The notes: generated by a model from the letters alone, not told the origin. Numbered from the stretch's first letter, positions 17,385-26,645 are shown. The stretch is DNA of 64,000 bases from Mycolicibacterium baixiangningiae (GCF_016313185.1 NZ_CP066218.1:806001-870000), one strand, 5' to 3'. Program-made: numbers and translations.

Positions 17385-18701
17385 ATGGGTGCTGACCACA
17401 CCGCGACCGAGAAGTCGGCGCGGCTGTTCGCCGATGCGTGCGCTGTCATCCCCGGCGGGGTAAACTCCCCGGTCCGGGCGTTCAACGCCGTCGGCGGCAC
17501 GCCTCGCTTCATCACGTCGGCGAGCGGCTACTGGCTGACCGACGCCGACGGCAACCGCTACGTCGACCTCGTCTGCTCGTGGGGCCCGATGATCCTCGGC
17601 CACGCCCACCCGGCGGTCGTGGAGGCGGTGCAGGGCGTCGCCGCCCATGGTCTGTCCTTCGGCGCCCCGACTCCCTCGGAGACCGAGCTGGCCACCGAGA
17701 TCATCGGCCGCGTCGCGCCCGTGGAGCGGTTGCGGATGGTCAACTCCGGCACCGAGGCCACGATGAGCGCGATCCGGCTGGCCCGCGGATTCACCGGCCG
17801 CCCCAAGATCGTCAAATTCTCCGGCTGCTACCACGGCCACAGCGACGCCCTGCTCGCCGACGCCGGATCCGGTGTCGCCACGCTGGGGCTGCCGTCGTCG
17901 CCGGGCGTGACCGGCGCGGCCACCGCCGACACCATCGTGCTGCCCTACAACAACGTCGCCGCGGTCGAAGAGGTGTTCGGCGAGCTCGGCGACCAGATCG
18001 CCGCCGTCATCACCGAATCCAGCCCCGGCAACATGGGCGCGGTCCCACCGGAACCCGGCTACAACGCGGCGCTGCGCCGCATCACCGCCGACCACGGCGC
18101 GCTGCTGATCCTCGACGAGGTGATGACCGGTTTCCGGGTCAGCCGCTCGGGCTGGTACGGGCTCGATCCCGTCGACGGCGACCTGTTCGCCTTCGGCAAG
18201 GTCATGAGCGGCGGCCTGCCCGCCGCGGCGTTCGGTGGCCGCGCTGAGGTGATGGAACGCCTCGCGCCGCTGGGCCCGGTGTACCAGGCCGGCACCCTGT
18301 CCGGGAACCCCGTCGCGATGGCCGCCGGCCTGGCGACGCTGCGCACCGCCGACGACAGCGTGTACGCGGCGCTCGACGCCAACGCCGACCGGCTGGCCGG
18401 CCTGCTCACCGGCGCGCTCACCGGCGCCGGCGTTACCCACCGCGTCCAGCGGGGCGGCAACATGCTGTCGGTGTTCTTCTCCGCCGAACCGGTCACCGAC
18501 TTCGCCACCGCCCGCGCCACCGAGACCTGGCGCTTCCCGCCGTTCTTCCACGCCCTGCTCGACGCCGGCGTCTATCCGCCGCCCAGCGCGTTCGAAGCGT
18601 GGTTCGTCTCCGCGGCCCTCGACGACGAGGCGTTCGACCGCATCGCCGCCGCGCTGCCCGCCGCGGCCCGCGCCGCAGCGGAAGCGACGAAGCCCGCATG
18701 A
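17385..18701 (+). CDS. hemL: Glutamate-1-semialdehyde 2,1-aminomutase
   Basis: HemL converts glutamate-1-semialdehyde, the HemA product, to 5-aminolevulinate with PLP/PMP. The 438-residue protein shows the class III aminotransferase layout: the [15 protein letters not shown] phosphate-binding segment, [19 protein letters not shown], and the PLP lysine K272 in [18 protein letters not shown]. It heads a run of coupled genes: the phosphatase gene starts within its stop codon (ATGA). The link of haem precursor synthesis with the cytochrome c maturation genes downstream is functional as well as positional. Confidence 0.97.
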   Translation: MGADHTATEKSARLFADACAVIPGGVNSPVRAFNAVGGTPRFITSASGYWLTDADGNRYVDLVCSWGPMILGHAHPAVVEAVQGVAAHGLSFGAPTPSETELATEIIGRVAPVERLRMVNSGTEATMSAIRLARGFTGRPKIVKFSGCYHGHSDALLADAGSGVATLGLPSSPGVTGAATADTIVLPYNNVAAVEEVFGELGDQIAAVITESSPGNMGAVPPEPGYNAALRRITADHGALLILDEVMTGFRVSRSGWYGLDPVDGDLFAFGKVMSGGLPAAAFGGRAEVMERLAPLGPVYQAGTLSGNPVAMAAGLATLRTADDSVYAALDANADRLAGLLTGALTGAGVTHRVQRGGNMLSVFFSAEPVTDFATARATETWRFPPFFHALLDAGVYPPPSAFEAWFVSAALDDEAFDRIAAALPAAARAAAEATKPA

Positions 18702-19306
18702 CCGACAAAACGATCGTGCACGTGATGCGTCACGGCGAGGTGCACAACCCCGACGGCGTCCTCTACGGCCGGCTGCCCGACTACCACCTGTCCGAACGCG
18801 GCCGGGCGCAGGCCGAGGCCGTCGCCGCATGGCTTGCCCACCGCGACATCGTCTACGTGGTGGCCTCTCCGCTGGAGCGCGCCCAGGAGACCGCAGGCCC
18901 CATCGCCGCGGCGCACGGGCTGTCGATCGACACCGACGACGAACTGATCGAATCGCTCAACGTCTTCCAGGGCAAGAAGGTCTCACCCGGTGACGGTGCG
19001 CTGCGCAATCCGGTCAACTGGCGTCACCTGCGCAACCCCCGCACCCCGTCGTGGGGTGAGCCGTACAACGACATCGCCGCGCGGATGACGGCGGCGCTGC
19101 ACCGGGCGCGGGAGAAGGCCGCAGGCCACGAGGCGGTGTGTGTCAGCCATCAGCTGCCGGTGGAGACGCTGCGCCGCGCGATGACGGGCAAACCGCTGCA
19201 CCACTTCCCGACCAGGCGGCTGTGCAACCTCGCCTCGGTCACCTCGTTCTATTTCCACGGCGACGCCTACGTCGGGTGGGGATACGCGGAGTTGTCCGGA
19301 CAGTGA
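18698..19306 (+). CDS. Histidine phosphatase (phosphoglycerate mutase family)
   Basis: The 202-residue product carries the catalytic RHGE motif at residues 11-14 ([10 protein letters not shown]) and the second histidine in [15 protein letters not shown], as in the histidine phosphatase superfamily (Rv0525 position). It is more likely a phosphatase than a mutase. Both its start and its stop overlap the neighbours by 4 bases (ATGA with hemL, GTGA with the ResA-like gene), so it is tightly embedded in the hemL-ccs operon. Its substrate is unknown. Confidence 0.85.
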   Translation: MTDKTIVHVMRHGEVHNPDGVLYGRLPDYHLSERGRAQAEAVAAWLAHRDIVYVVASPLERAQETAGPIAAAHGLSIDTDDELIESLNVFQGKKVSPGDGALRNPVNWRHLRNPRTPSWGEPYNDIAARMTAALHRAREKAAGHEAVCVSHQLPVETLRRAMTGKPLHHFPTRRLCNLASVTSFYFHGDAYVGWGYAELSGQ

Positions 19307-19908
19307 GGCGGTGGTGGATTGTGCTGGCTAGCGTGGCGGTGGTCGCGCTCGCCGGCTGCTCCACCGGTGACGACGCCGTCGCGCAGGGCGGCACCTTCGA
19401 ATTCGTGGCACCCGGCGGCAAGACCGACATCTTCTACGATCCGCCCGCCGACCGCGGCCGGCCCGGCGCGCTGACCGGCCCCGACCTGCTCGACCCGGCC
19501 AAGACACTGTCGCTCGACGACTTCGCGGGCCAGGTCGTCGTGATCAACGTGTGGGGTCAATGGTGTGCGCCGTGCCGCACCGAGATCGGCGAGCTGCAGA
19601 AGGTCTACGAGGCCACCCGCGCCGACGGCGTCGCATTCCTCGGCATCGACGTACGCGACAACAACCGCGAGGCCGCCGTCGACTTCGTCCGCGATCGCGG
19701 CATCACGTTCCCGTCCATCTACGACCCGCCGATGCGCACGATGATCGCGTTCGGCGGCAAGTACCCGACCACGGTCATCCCGTCGACCGTCGTCCTCGAC
19801 CGTGAGCACCGGGTCGCGGCGGTGTTCCTGCGGGAACTGCTCGCCGAGGACCTGCAGCCCGTCGTCGAGCGCCTCGCCGCACAGCCTCAACCGGGGACGC
19901 AGCCGTGA
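19303..19908 (+). CDS. ResA/TlpA-like thioredoxin lipoprotein
   Basis: The GTG at 19303 (GTGA overlap with the previous stop) starts a signal peptide with a lipobox ending L-A-G-C19, so the 201-residue protein is an exported lipoprotein. The thioredoxin domain carries C88-A-P-C91 in WGQWCAPCRTEIGEL and the cis-proline region YPTTVIPSTVVLD. It likely reduces apocytochrome c haem-binding cysteines outside the membrane, taking electrons from the CcdA homologue encoded next. This matches the Rv0526 position. The frame is open further upstream but that is a shadow of the phosphatase gene. Confidence 0.92.
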   Translation: MRRWWIVLASVAVVALAGCSTGDDAVAQGGTFEFVAPGGKTDIFYDPPADRGRPGALTGPDLLDPAKTLSLDDFAGQVVVINVWGQWCAPCRTEIGELQKVYEATRADGVAFLGIDVRDNNREAAVDFVRDRGITFPSIYDPPMRTMIAFGGKYPTTVIPSTVVLDREHRVAAVFLRELLAEDLQPVVERLAAQPQPGTQP

Positions 19909-20699
19909 CCGGGTTCGCCGAGATCGCCGCGGCCGGGCCGGTGGTGCTGGCGCTGGGCGTCTGCGTGCTGGCCGGGCTGGTGTCGTTCGCGTCGCCGTGC
20001 GTGGTGCCGCTGGTGCCCGGCTATCTGTCGTATCTGGCAGCGGTGGTGGGGGTCGACGACGACAAAACCGACGGCACCGAGCCGCAGCCCGGTGGTGTCG
20101 CCGTGCGCGCGCGGCGGCTGAAAGTCGCGGGCGCCGCCGCGCTGTTCGTCGCCGGTTTCACCGCGGTGTTCCTGCTCGGCACCGTCGCGGTGCTCGGTAT
20201 GACGACGACGCTCATCACCAATCAGCTTTTGCTGCAACGTATCGGCGGCGTGGTCACGATCCTGATGGGCCTGGTGTTCGTGGGGCTCGTCCCCGCGCTG
20301 CAGCGCCAGGCCCGGTTCACCCCGCGGCAGCTGTCCACCGTCGCCGGTGCGCCGTTGCTGGGCGCGGTGTTCGCGCTGGGCTGGACGCCGTGTCTCGGGC
20401 CGACGCTGACCGGGGTGATCACCGTCGCCTCGGCCACCGACGGCGCCAGCGTCGCGCGCGGTGTGGCCCTGGTCATCGCGTACTGCCTCGGCCTCGGCAT
20501 CCCGTTCGTGCTGCTGGCCTTCGGTTCGGCGCGGGCGGTGCACGGGCTGGGCTGGCTGCGCCGGCACACCCGCACCATCCAGATCTTCGGGGGAGTGCTG
20601 CTGCTCATCGTGGGCACCGCTCTGGTGACGGGGTTGTGGAACGACTTCGTGGCCTGGGTGCGTGATGCGTTCGTCAGCGACGTGAGGCTCCCGATCTGA
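19905..20699 (+). CDS. ccdA: Cytochrome c biogenesis thiol-disulfide transporter CcdA
   Basis: The 264-residue membrane protein has about six helices and both redox cysteines of CcdA/DsbD-beta: one in SFASPCVVPLVPGYL (near residue 32) and one in GWTPCLGPTL (near residue 165). It moves electrons across the membrane from thioredoxin to the ResA-like lipoprotein. The GTG start overlaps the previous stop by 4 bases, and its stop overlaps the ResB start by 1 base. Position and size match Rv0527. Confidence 0.94.
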   Translation: MTGFAEIAAAGPVVLALGVCVLAGLVSFASPCVVPLVPGYLSYLAAVVGVDDDKTDGTEPQPGGVAVRARRLKVAGAAALFVAGFTAVFLLGTVAVLGMTTTLITNQLLLQRIGGVVTILMGLVFVGLVPALQRQARFTPRQLSTVAGAPLLGAVFALGWTPCLGPTLTGVITVASATDGASVARGVALVIAYCLGLGIPFVLLAFGSARAVHGLGWLRRHTRTIQIFGGVLLLIVGTALVTGLWNDFVAWVRDAFVSDVRLPI

Positions 20700-22372
20700 T
20701 GGTCACGTCCTCCCCGCGAGCAGACACAAAACTGCCCGAAAATCGCCGAAAATGGACACCTTTGCGTCTGCTCGCGTACGGGCGCAACACCTGGCGGACG
20801 CTCACGTCCATGGGCACCGCACTGGTGCTGCTGTTCCTGCTGGCGCTCGCGGCCATCCCGGGCGCCCTGCTGCCGCAACGCAGCCTCAACGAGACCAAGG
20901 TCGCCGAATACCTCGCCGAACACCCCACACTCGGCCCGTGGCTGGACCGGCTGCAGGCCTTCGACGTGTTCTCCAGTTTCTGGTTCACCGCCATCTACGT
21001 GCTGCTGTTCATCTCGCTCGTGGGCTGTCTGACACCGCGACTCGTCGAGCACGCCAAGAGCCTGCGGGCGGTTCCGGTGCCCGCCCCGCGGAACCTGAGC
21101 CGGCTGCCCAAACACCACACCGCGCAGGTCGCAGGGGATCCGCAGCAGGTCGCGGCATCGATCAGCGAGCAACTCAAGGGGTGGCGCAAGGTCACCCGAG
21201 CCGAGGGCGAAGCGACCGAGATCTCCGCGGAGAAGGGTTATCTGCGCGAGTTCGGCAACATCGTCTTCCACTTCTCGCTGCTCGGTCTGCTCGTCGCGAT
21301 CGCCGCGGGCAAGCTGTTCGGCTACGAGGGCAACGTCATCGTCATCGCCGACGGCGGCCCCGGCTTCTGTTCGGCCTCACCCGCCGCGTTCGACTCGTTC
21401 CGCGCCGGCAACACCGTCGACGGCACCTCGCTGTATCCGATCTGCCTCAAGGTCAACGAGTTTCAGGCCGACTACCTCGACAACGGCCAGGCCACGTCGT
21501 TCTCCGCGGACATCGAATACCAGGCCGGCGACGACCTGACGACGGGGACGTGGCGGCCCTACGAGCTCAAGGTCAACGAACCACTGCGCGTCGGCGGTGA
21601 CCGGGTGTACCTGCAGGGCCACGGGTACGCGCCGACGTTCACCGTCACCTTCCCCGACGGGCAGACCCGCACCCAGACCCTGCAGTGGCGGCCCGACGAC
21701 CAGTCGACGTTCCTGTCGTCGGGGGTGATGCGCTTCGACCCGCCCGCGGGCACCTACCCCGACGCCGACGAACGCCGCAAGAATCAGATCGCGATCCAGG
21801 GGCTGTTCGCGCCGACCCAGTCGTTGCACGGCACGCTGTTGTCGTCGAGCTTCCCCGCGCTGCGCGACCCCGGCGTCGCGATCGACGTCTACCGCGGGGA
21901 CACGGGGCTGGACTCCGGCAGGCCGCAGAACATCTTCACCCTCGACGAGCGCCTGATCGGCCAGGGCCGGCTCACCCGCGAAGCCAGGGTCAACCTCAGC
22001 GTCGGCGGCGAAACCCGCCTCGACGACGGCACCGTCATCCGGTTCGACGGTGCGGTGCCGTTCGTCAACGTCCAGGTGTCGCACGACCCGGCGCAGATCT
22101 GGGTGCTGGTGTTCGCGATGACGATGATGGCGGGTCTGCTGGTCTCGCTGATCGTGCGGCGCCGCCGGGTCTGGGTTCGGATCACCCCGGCGCATCCGGG
22201 TACCGTTAGCGTCGAATTGGGCGGGCTGGCCCGCACCGACAACTCCGGGTGGGGCGAGGAGTTCGAGCGGTTGACGGTGCGGCTGTTGGCCGGCCACCCC
22301 GACGCTGGTCACACTGACGCCGGCCACCCCGACACGAAAGCCGACGCCGTGTCAGGAGAGAAGGTCACATGA
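20699..22372 (+). CDS. resB: Cytochrome c biogenesis protein ResB
   Basis: ResB (Ccs1) with CcsB forms the system II haem transfer and cytochrome c ligation complex. The 557-residue product has N-terminal helices (LTSMGTALVLLFLLALAAIPGALLP is the first), a second near the words SSFWFTAIYVLLFISLVGCL, a third after YLREFGNIVFHFSLL, a large external domain (GGPGFCSASPAAFDSF, GGDRVYLQGHGYAPTF) and a final C-terminal helix. Two things are odd: the first about 26 codons come from an inverted-repeat element, and the C-terminus carries three AGHPD-like repeats. Conserved text starts only near RNTWRTLTSM, so the true start may be the in-frame TTG at 20762. Confidence 0.92.
   Translation: MVTSSPRADTKLPENRRKWTPLRLLAYGRNTWRTLTSMGTALVLLFLLALAAIPGALLPQRSLNETKVAEYLAEHPTLGPWLDRLQAFDVFSSFWFTAIYVLLFISLVGCLTPRLVEHAKSLRAVPVPAPRNLSRLPKHHTAQVAGDPQQVAASISEQLKGWRKVTRAEGEATEISAEKGYLREFGNIVFHFSLLGLLVAIAAGKLFGYEGNVIVIADGGPGFCSASPAAFDSFRAGNTVDGTSLYPICLKVNEFQADYLDNGQATSFSADIEYQAGDDLTTGTWRPYELKVNEPLRVGGDRVYLQGHGYAPTFTVTFPDGQTRTQTLQWRPDDQSTFLSSGVMRFDPPAGTYPDADERRKNQIAIQGLFAPTQSLHGTLLSSSFPALRDPGVAIDVYRGDTGLDSGRPQNIFTLDERLIGQGRLTREARVNLSVGGETRLDDGTVIRFDGAVPFVNVQVSHDPAQIWVLVFAMTMMAGLLVSLIVRRRRVWVRITPAHPGTVSVELGGLARTDNSGWGEEFERLTVRLLAGHPDAGHTDAGHPDTKADAVSGEKVT
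20715..20776 (+). repeat. Palindromic element overlapping the 5' end of resB
   Basis: CGCGAGCAGACACAAA (20715-20730) and TTTGCGTCTGCTCGCG (20761-20776) are inverted repeats with 15 of 16 positions matched, separated by 30 bases. The element lies between the ccdA stop and conserved resB coding sequence and looks like a dispersed intergenic palindrome absorbed into the reading frame. Confidence 0.7.
22289..22333 (+). repeat. Three 15-bp coding repeats at the resB 3' end
   Basis: Units at 22289, 22304 and 22319 encode AGHPD, AGHTD and AGHPD. The first and third units have the same base sequence (GCCGGCCACCCCGAC); the middle differs by silent and one missense change. The unit is histidine-rich. 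Confidence 0.85.
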
Positions 22373-23367
22373 ACAGTCCCGAGATCGACCTCGGTCTGGC
22401 CCGGTACTCGGACTGGGCGTTCACCTCATCGGTGGTGGTCCTGGTGGCGGCGCTGCTGCTGCTCGCGGTCGAACTGGCCTACAGCCGCAGCCGCAAGGTC
22501 GACGACCGGGAACTGGTCGGAGCCGCCGCGGCGGCGACATCGGGCGCTGCCGTCGGCGCCGACAGCGCGCGCCCGGGCATCGTCTCCGACGTCCCGCGGC
22601 GTCCGCTCGACGAACGCATCGGTTCGGCCGGGTTGGCGCTGGTGTACGTCGGCACCGCGTTGCTGCTGGCGTGCATCGTGCTGCGCGGACTGTCCACCTC
22701 ACGGGTGCCGTGGGGCAACATGTACGAGTTCATCAACCTGACGGCGTTCTGCGGTCTGGTGGCCGCCGCGGTGGTGCTGCGCCGCCCGCAATACCGCGCG
22801 CTGTGGGTTTTCGTGCTCCTCCCGGTGCTCATCCTGTTGACGGTGTCAGGGCGCTGGCTGTACTCCCACGCCGCACCCGTCATGCCCGCGCTGCAGTCCT
22901 ACTGGCTGCCCATCCACGTCTCGGTGGTCAGCCTCGGCTCGGGGGTGTTCCTCGTGGGCGGTGTGGCCAGCATCCTGTTCCTGGTCAAGATGTCGCGGCT
23001 CGGACAACCCGGACACGACGGGGTCGTCGCGCGCGTCGTCCAGCGGCTGCCCGACGCACAGACCCTCGACCGCATCGCGTACCGCACGACGATCTTCGCG
23101 TTCCCGGTGTTCGGTTTCGGCGTGATCTTCGGCGCCATCTGGGCCGAGGAGGCCTGGGGCCGTTATTGGGGCTGGGACCCCAAGGAGACGGTGTCGTTCA
23201 TCGCGTGGGTGGTCTACGCCGCCTATCTGCACGCCCGGTCGACCGCGGGATGGCGCGACCGCAAGGCCGCCTGGATCAACGTCGCCGGCTTCGTGGCGAT
23301 GGTGTTCAACCTGTTCTTCATCAACCTCGTCACCGTCGGCCTGCACTCCTACGCCGGAGTGGGCTGA
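22369..23367 (+). CDS. ccsB: Cytochrome c biogenesis protein CcsB/CcsA (haem handling)
   Basis: The 332-residue polytopic protein carries the tryptophan-rich haem-handling motif WGRYWGWDPKETVSFIAW near residue 262 and conserved histidines in SHAAPVMPALQS and near the C-terminal HSYAGVG. About eight helices are visible. It exports and presents haem for ligation to cytochrome c together with ResB. The ATG overlaps the resB stop by 4 bases, and its own stop overlaps the next start by 1 base. It corresponds to Rv0529. Confidence 0.95.
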   Translation: MNSPEIDLGLARYSDWAFTSSVVVLVAALLLLAVELAYSRSRKVDDRELVGAAAAATSGAAVGADSARPGIVSDVPRRPLDERIGSAGLALVYVGTALLLACIVLRGLSTSRVPWGNMYEFINLTAFCGLVAAAVVLRRPQYRALWVFVLLPVLILLTVSGRWLYSHAAPVMPALQSYWLPIHVSVVSLGSGVFLVGGVASILFLVKMSRLGQPGHDGVVARVVQRLPDAQTLDRIAYRTTIFAFPVFGFGVIFGAIWAEEAWGRYWGWDPKETVSFIAWVVYAAYLHARSTAGWRDRKAAWINVAGFVAMVFNLFFINLVTVGLHSYAGVG

Positions 23368-24533
23368 TGGGTGACCACTCGCCGGGCGGGTTCCGGGCTC
23401 AGCAGCGGTTCCGTGATCCGGCCGCCGAGGAGCCGCAGGCGCCGCCGGAGTGGTCTGCCCCCACCCCGCCGGCCGGGATGCCGGTCGTCGATCCCGCTGC
23501 GGTCCAACCGGTGCCGCCGACGCCCGCGGTCGCCCCGCCCGTCACCGAACCGCAGCATCCGGTGTCGCAGCCGCTGCCGGTCCCGCCGACGCCGTACCTC
23601 GATCTGTCCACGGTGGCGCTGCTCGGCCAGCCCAAACCCGCGCCCTCGCACGGCTGGCGCAAGTGGCTGTATCTGGCGACGTTCAAGACCGTCAACATCG
23701 GCGAGAGCCCCAAGGCCGCGGAACAGGACAGCCTCATCACGCGGGTCAAACAACCGCTGGGCGGCTGCTATCGGATCGCGGTCCTGTCGCTGAAGGGTGG
23801 CGTGGGCAAGACCACGATCACCGCCACCATGGGCGCGACGTTCGCGTCGATCCGCGGTGACCGGGTGGTGGCCGTCGATGCCAACCCCGACCGGGGCACG
23901 CTGAGCCAGAAGGTGCCGTTGGAGACGACGGCCACGGTGCGCCACCTGCTGCGCGACGCCGAGGGTATCGAGCGCTACAGCGACGTCCGCGCGTACACCT
24001 CGCAGGGGCCGAGCCGCCTGGAGGTGCTGGCCTCCGAGACCGATCCGGCGGTGTCGGAGGCGTTCAGCTCTGACGACTACACCCGCACGCTCGAGGTGCT
24101 CGAACGCTATTACAGCCTGGTGCTCACCGACTGCGGAACCGGGTTGATGCATTCGGCGATGACGGCCGTGCTGGCGAACGCCGATGTCCTGGTGGTGATC
24201 AGTTCCGGTTCGGTCGACGGAGCGCGCAGCGCATCAGCGACCCTGGACTGGCTGGACGCACACGGCCACCAGGCGCTGGTGGCCAACGCGATCGCCGTCA
24301 TCAACGCGGTACGGCCGCGCTCGGGCAAGGTGGATCTGCAGAAGGTCTCCGACCACTTCTCCCGGCGGTGCCGCGCGGTGCGGGTGGTGCCGTTCGACCC
24401 GCATCTGGAAGAGGGCGCCGAGATCAGCCTGGAACGGCTGAGGCCGACGACCCGGGATGCGTTGCTCGAACTGGCGGGTGTCGTGGCCGACGGGTTCGCC
24501 GGGGCCGCGCGCCGCGACGACGGACGCGGCTAG
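23367..24533 (+). CDS. ParA/MinD-like P-loop ATPase with proline-rich N-terminus
   Basis: From the ATG at 23367 the product has 388 residues. Residues 1-75 are proline-rich and probably disordered. The deviant Walker A motif is SLKGGVGKTTITATM (from about residue 141), followed by VVAVDANPDRGTLSQ and LVLTDCGTGL (Walker B). This matches the Rv0530 protein, a MinD/ParA-like ATPase linked in mycobacteria and streptomycetes with type VII or septation-type proteins; the role here is unknown. It starts inside the ccsB stop and ends the ccs operon. The long open frame upstream of 23367 is not coding. Confidence 0.85.
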   Translation: MGDHSPGGFRAQQRFRDPAAEEPQAPPEWSAPTPPAGMPVVDPAAVQPVPPTPAVAPPVTEPQHPVSQPLPVPPTPYLDLSTVALLGQPKPAPSHGWRKWLYLATFKTVNIGESPKAAEQDSLITRVKQPLGGCYRIAVLSLKGGVGKTTITATMGATFASIRGDRVVAVDANPDRGTLSQKVPLETTATVRHLLRDAEGIERYSDVRAYTSQGPSRLEVLASETDPAVSEAFSSDDYTRTLEVLERYYSLVLTDCGTGLMHSAMTAVLANADVLVVISSGSVDGARSASATLDWLDAHGHQALVANAIAVINAVRPRSGKVDLQKVSDHFSRRCRAVRVVPFDPHLEEGAEISLERLRPTTRDALLELAGVVADGFAGAARRDDGRG

Positions 24534-24573
24534 CCGGCCCGGCCGACAGCGGGCGCCGGCGATCGCCGCGGTG

Positions 24574-24738
24574 CTACTGCCGCGGGTTGTTGTCGTCCTG
24601 ACCGAGACGCCGGAGAAAATCCGGGTCGTCGTCGGGTCCGATCACCCGCGGCTGCGGCCGGCTTCCACCGGACCGCATGAGCCGCCAACCGATGTAGAAC
24701 AGACCGGCCAGAACGAGTAACAGGAGCAAATACGCCAC
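24574..24738 (-). CDS. 54-residue single-pass membrane protein
   Basis: A short minus-strand gene that is easy to miss. AGGAGG (24744-24749) stands 5 bases before a GTG at 24736-24738. The product starts MAYLLLLLVLAGLFYIGWRLM, a clear membrane helix, and has a polar tail rich in proline and aspartate (IGPDDDPDFLRRLGQDDNNP). The strong ribosome-binding site, signal-anchor helix and lack of any competing gene support it. The promoter region is shared with the divergent DUF4229 gene starting at 24787. Its function is unknown. Confidence 0.7.
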   Translation of the reverse strand: MAYLLLLLVLAGLFYIGWRLMRSGGSRPQPRVIGPDDDPDFLRRLGQDDNNPRQ

Positions 24739-24786
24739 ACAAACCTCCTGACATCGAATATACGCGCCGTCGGTAGGCTCAGGTGC

Positions 24787-25104
24787 GTGTCAGAAGGTCG
24801 GCAAGGTCCCCGTCTCGTCGCCGATGTGCTCGTCTACGTCGGGGCGCGTCTGTTACTGGTTGCGGTGCTCGCGGCGGCGATCCTCGGGGTCGGTCGCCTG
24901 CTCGGGCTGCAAGACTTCCCGTTCGTCATCGCGATCCTGTTCGCGATCGTGATCGCGTTCCCGCTGGGCATTTGGCTGCTCGCACCGCTTCGGCAACGGG
25001 CGACGGCGAGCATCGCCAGGTTCGACGAGCGACGGCGCCTGGACCGCGAGCAGCTGCAGGCCAGGTTGCGTGGTGACGAGCCCCCCGGTGACCCCGGGGC
25101 ATGA
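24787..25104 (+). CDS. DUF4229 family small membrane protein
   Basis: The 105-residue product has two hydrophobic helices (about residues 15-37 and 44-68) and a charged C-terminal coil (RQRATASIARFDERRRLDRE). It matches the actinobacterial DUF4229 family and the Rv0531 position. The GTG at 24787 gives MSEGRQGPRLV. Its stop overlaps the ATG of the broken aminotransferase gene (ATGA). The function is unknown. Confidence 0.75.
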   Translation: MSEGRQGPRLVADVLVYVGARLLLVAVLAAAILGVGRLLGLQDFPFVIAILFAIVIAFPLGIWLLAPLRQRATASIARFDERRRLDREQLQARLRGDEPPGDPGA

Positions 25105-26144
25105 CGGCGCGGCAGGCGTTCGGCGCTGAATTCGACGGGGCCGCAGGGTTTCTCAACTCGCCCACGTACGGGTTGCCCCCGAAGTTCCTGATCCGGGCGC
25201 TGCACGACTGTCTTGCCGCGTGGCAGGCCGGAACCCTCGACGCGACGTCGTTCGATCAGCCCGTGCGCGACGGCAGGGCGGGGTACGCGGCACTGGTCGG
25301 AGTGCCCGTCGAATCGGTGGCGATGGCCGGTAGTACGTCGACGGCACTGGGTTTGGTGGCCGCCGCGATTCCGGACGGCAGCCGCGGCGCCACGCTGGCG
25401 GCTGAATTCACCAGCACCACCTTCCCGTTCGCCGCGTAGGCCGCCCGCGGGGTGTCGATCACCGAACTGCCCGCCGACGAACTCGTCGCGACCGCCGGTG
25501 ATTACGACTTCGTGACGGTCAGCCTGGTCCAGTCGGCGACCGGCGCCGTGCTGGACACCGAAGCGCTGCGGGCGAGTGTGGCGGGCATCGGGACGGTCAC
25601 GATCATCGACGTCACCCAGGCCGTCGGATGGAAGCGGTTGGACCTCGGATGGGCCGACGTGACTGTCGCGTCGGTCTACAAGTGGCTGCTGGCCCCGCGC
25701 GGTACGGCGTTCCTCTCGGTGAGCGAGCGCCTCGCCGGATCCATGACGCCGCACGCCGCGAACTGGTACGCCGGGGAACTGCCGTGGGAGTCGATCTACG
25801 GGCTGCCGCTGCGGTTGGCCGCCGACGCGCGGCGCTTCGACACCTCACCCGCGTGGTTCGGCGCGCTCGGCGCGGGGTTGACGCTGCCGTGGCTGGCGGG
25901 GCTCGACGCGGTGGCGGTCGAGGCGCACACCGTCGGCCTCGCCGATACGCTGCGCGCCGAACTGGACCTGCCGCCGAATCCGTCGGCGATCGTGTCGCTG
26001 CCGTCCGGCCGCCACGAACACGCCGCCGAGCGCCTGCAGCGGGCCGGCGTTCGCGCCTCGGTGCGGGCGGGGGCGGTCCGCGTCGGCTTCCACCTCTACA
26101 ACACCACTGACGATCTGGATCAGCTGCTCACCGCGCTCGGGTGA
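25101..26144 (+). pseudogene. Class V aminotransferase interrupted by one in-frame amber codon
   Basis: Two segments in the same frame, 25101-25439 and 25440-26144, together give a complete PLP-dependent class V aminotransferase (about 347 residues) except for TAG at 25437-25439. The first part begins MTARQAFGAEF and has FLNSPTYGLPP and VAMAGSTSTALGLV. The second has IDVTQAVGW and the PLP lysine in VASVYKWLLAPRGTAFLS. The stop falls after STTFPFAA, where a glutamine (CAG) would fit, so one C-to-T change explains it. Both halves keep normal codon use, suggesting a very recent nonsense mutation, a sequencing error, or restart at GTG 25452. Confidence 0.85.
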
Positions 26145-26255
26145 GTAGAGCCCCTCCGGCGGGTATGCGTGGGTCGAAGAACGTTCCGGTTAGCGGTAAT
26201 GAATCGCGACCGGTCGTCTGGAAGGCTGGGAATGTGAGTCGCTGGAGTTTGCGCT

Positions 26256-26645
26256 GTGCGCTGTCTGATCGTTGACGACAGCGCAAACTTTCGCGACGCC
26301 GCACGCTCGATGCTCCAGCGGGCGGGGATCGACGTGGTTGCGGTCGCATCCAACAGCGCTGAGGCGCTGATCTACTCCCGGGAGCTGGAGCCCGATGTCG
26401 CCCTGGTCGACGTGGATCTCGGTGGGGAGAGCGGGTTCGATCTCGCCGAGGAGCTCGGCCGGTCGGGTTTGCCGACAATCCCCGCGGTGATCCTGGTGTC
26501 CACCTACGCCGAACAGGATCTCGCCGAGATGATCGCCGTCAGCCCGGCCATCGGGTTCGTCTCGAAGATCTCTCTCTCTGCCAAAGCGATCCGTGACCTG
26601 TTCGTCGCCGCGAGGGGGCCGCTCACCGAGCCTCGAGGTACGTGA
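26256..26645 (+). CDS. Stand-alone response-regulator receiver domain
   Basis: The 129-residue product is a single CheY-like receiver domain: acidic pair D7-D8 (LIVDDSANFRD), phospho-acceptor D52 in VALVDVDLGGESG, and the conserved lysine in GFVSKISLSAKAI. No output domain follows, so it could act by phosphotransfer or protein contact, or regulate a partner. The start is a GTG at 26256. Its 3' end overlaps the convergent LuxR-type regulator gene by 23 bases. No histidine kinase is adjacent. Confidence 0.8.
   Translation: MRCLIVDDSANFRDAARSMLQRAGIDVVAVASNSAEALIYSRELEPDVALVDVDLGGESGFDLAEELGRSGLPTIPAVILVSTYAEQDLAEMIAVSPAIGFVSKISLSAKAIRDLFVAARGPLTEPRGT

Noticed and set aside
26160..26176. GGGTAT as a SigF-type -10 before the receiver-only gene
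   Set aside because: No good GTTT element lies 15-17 bases upstream, so the match is not enough.
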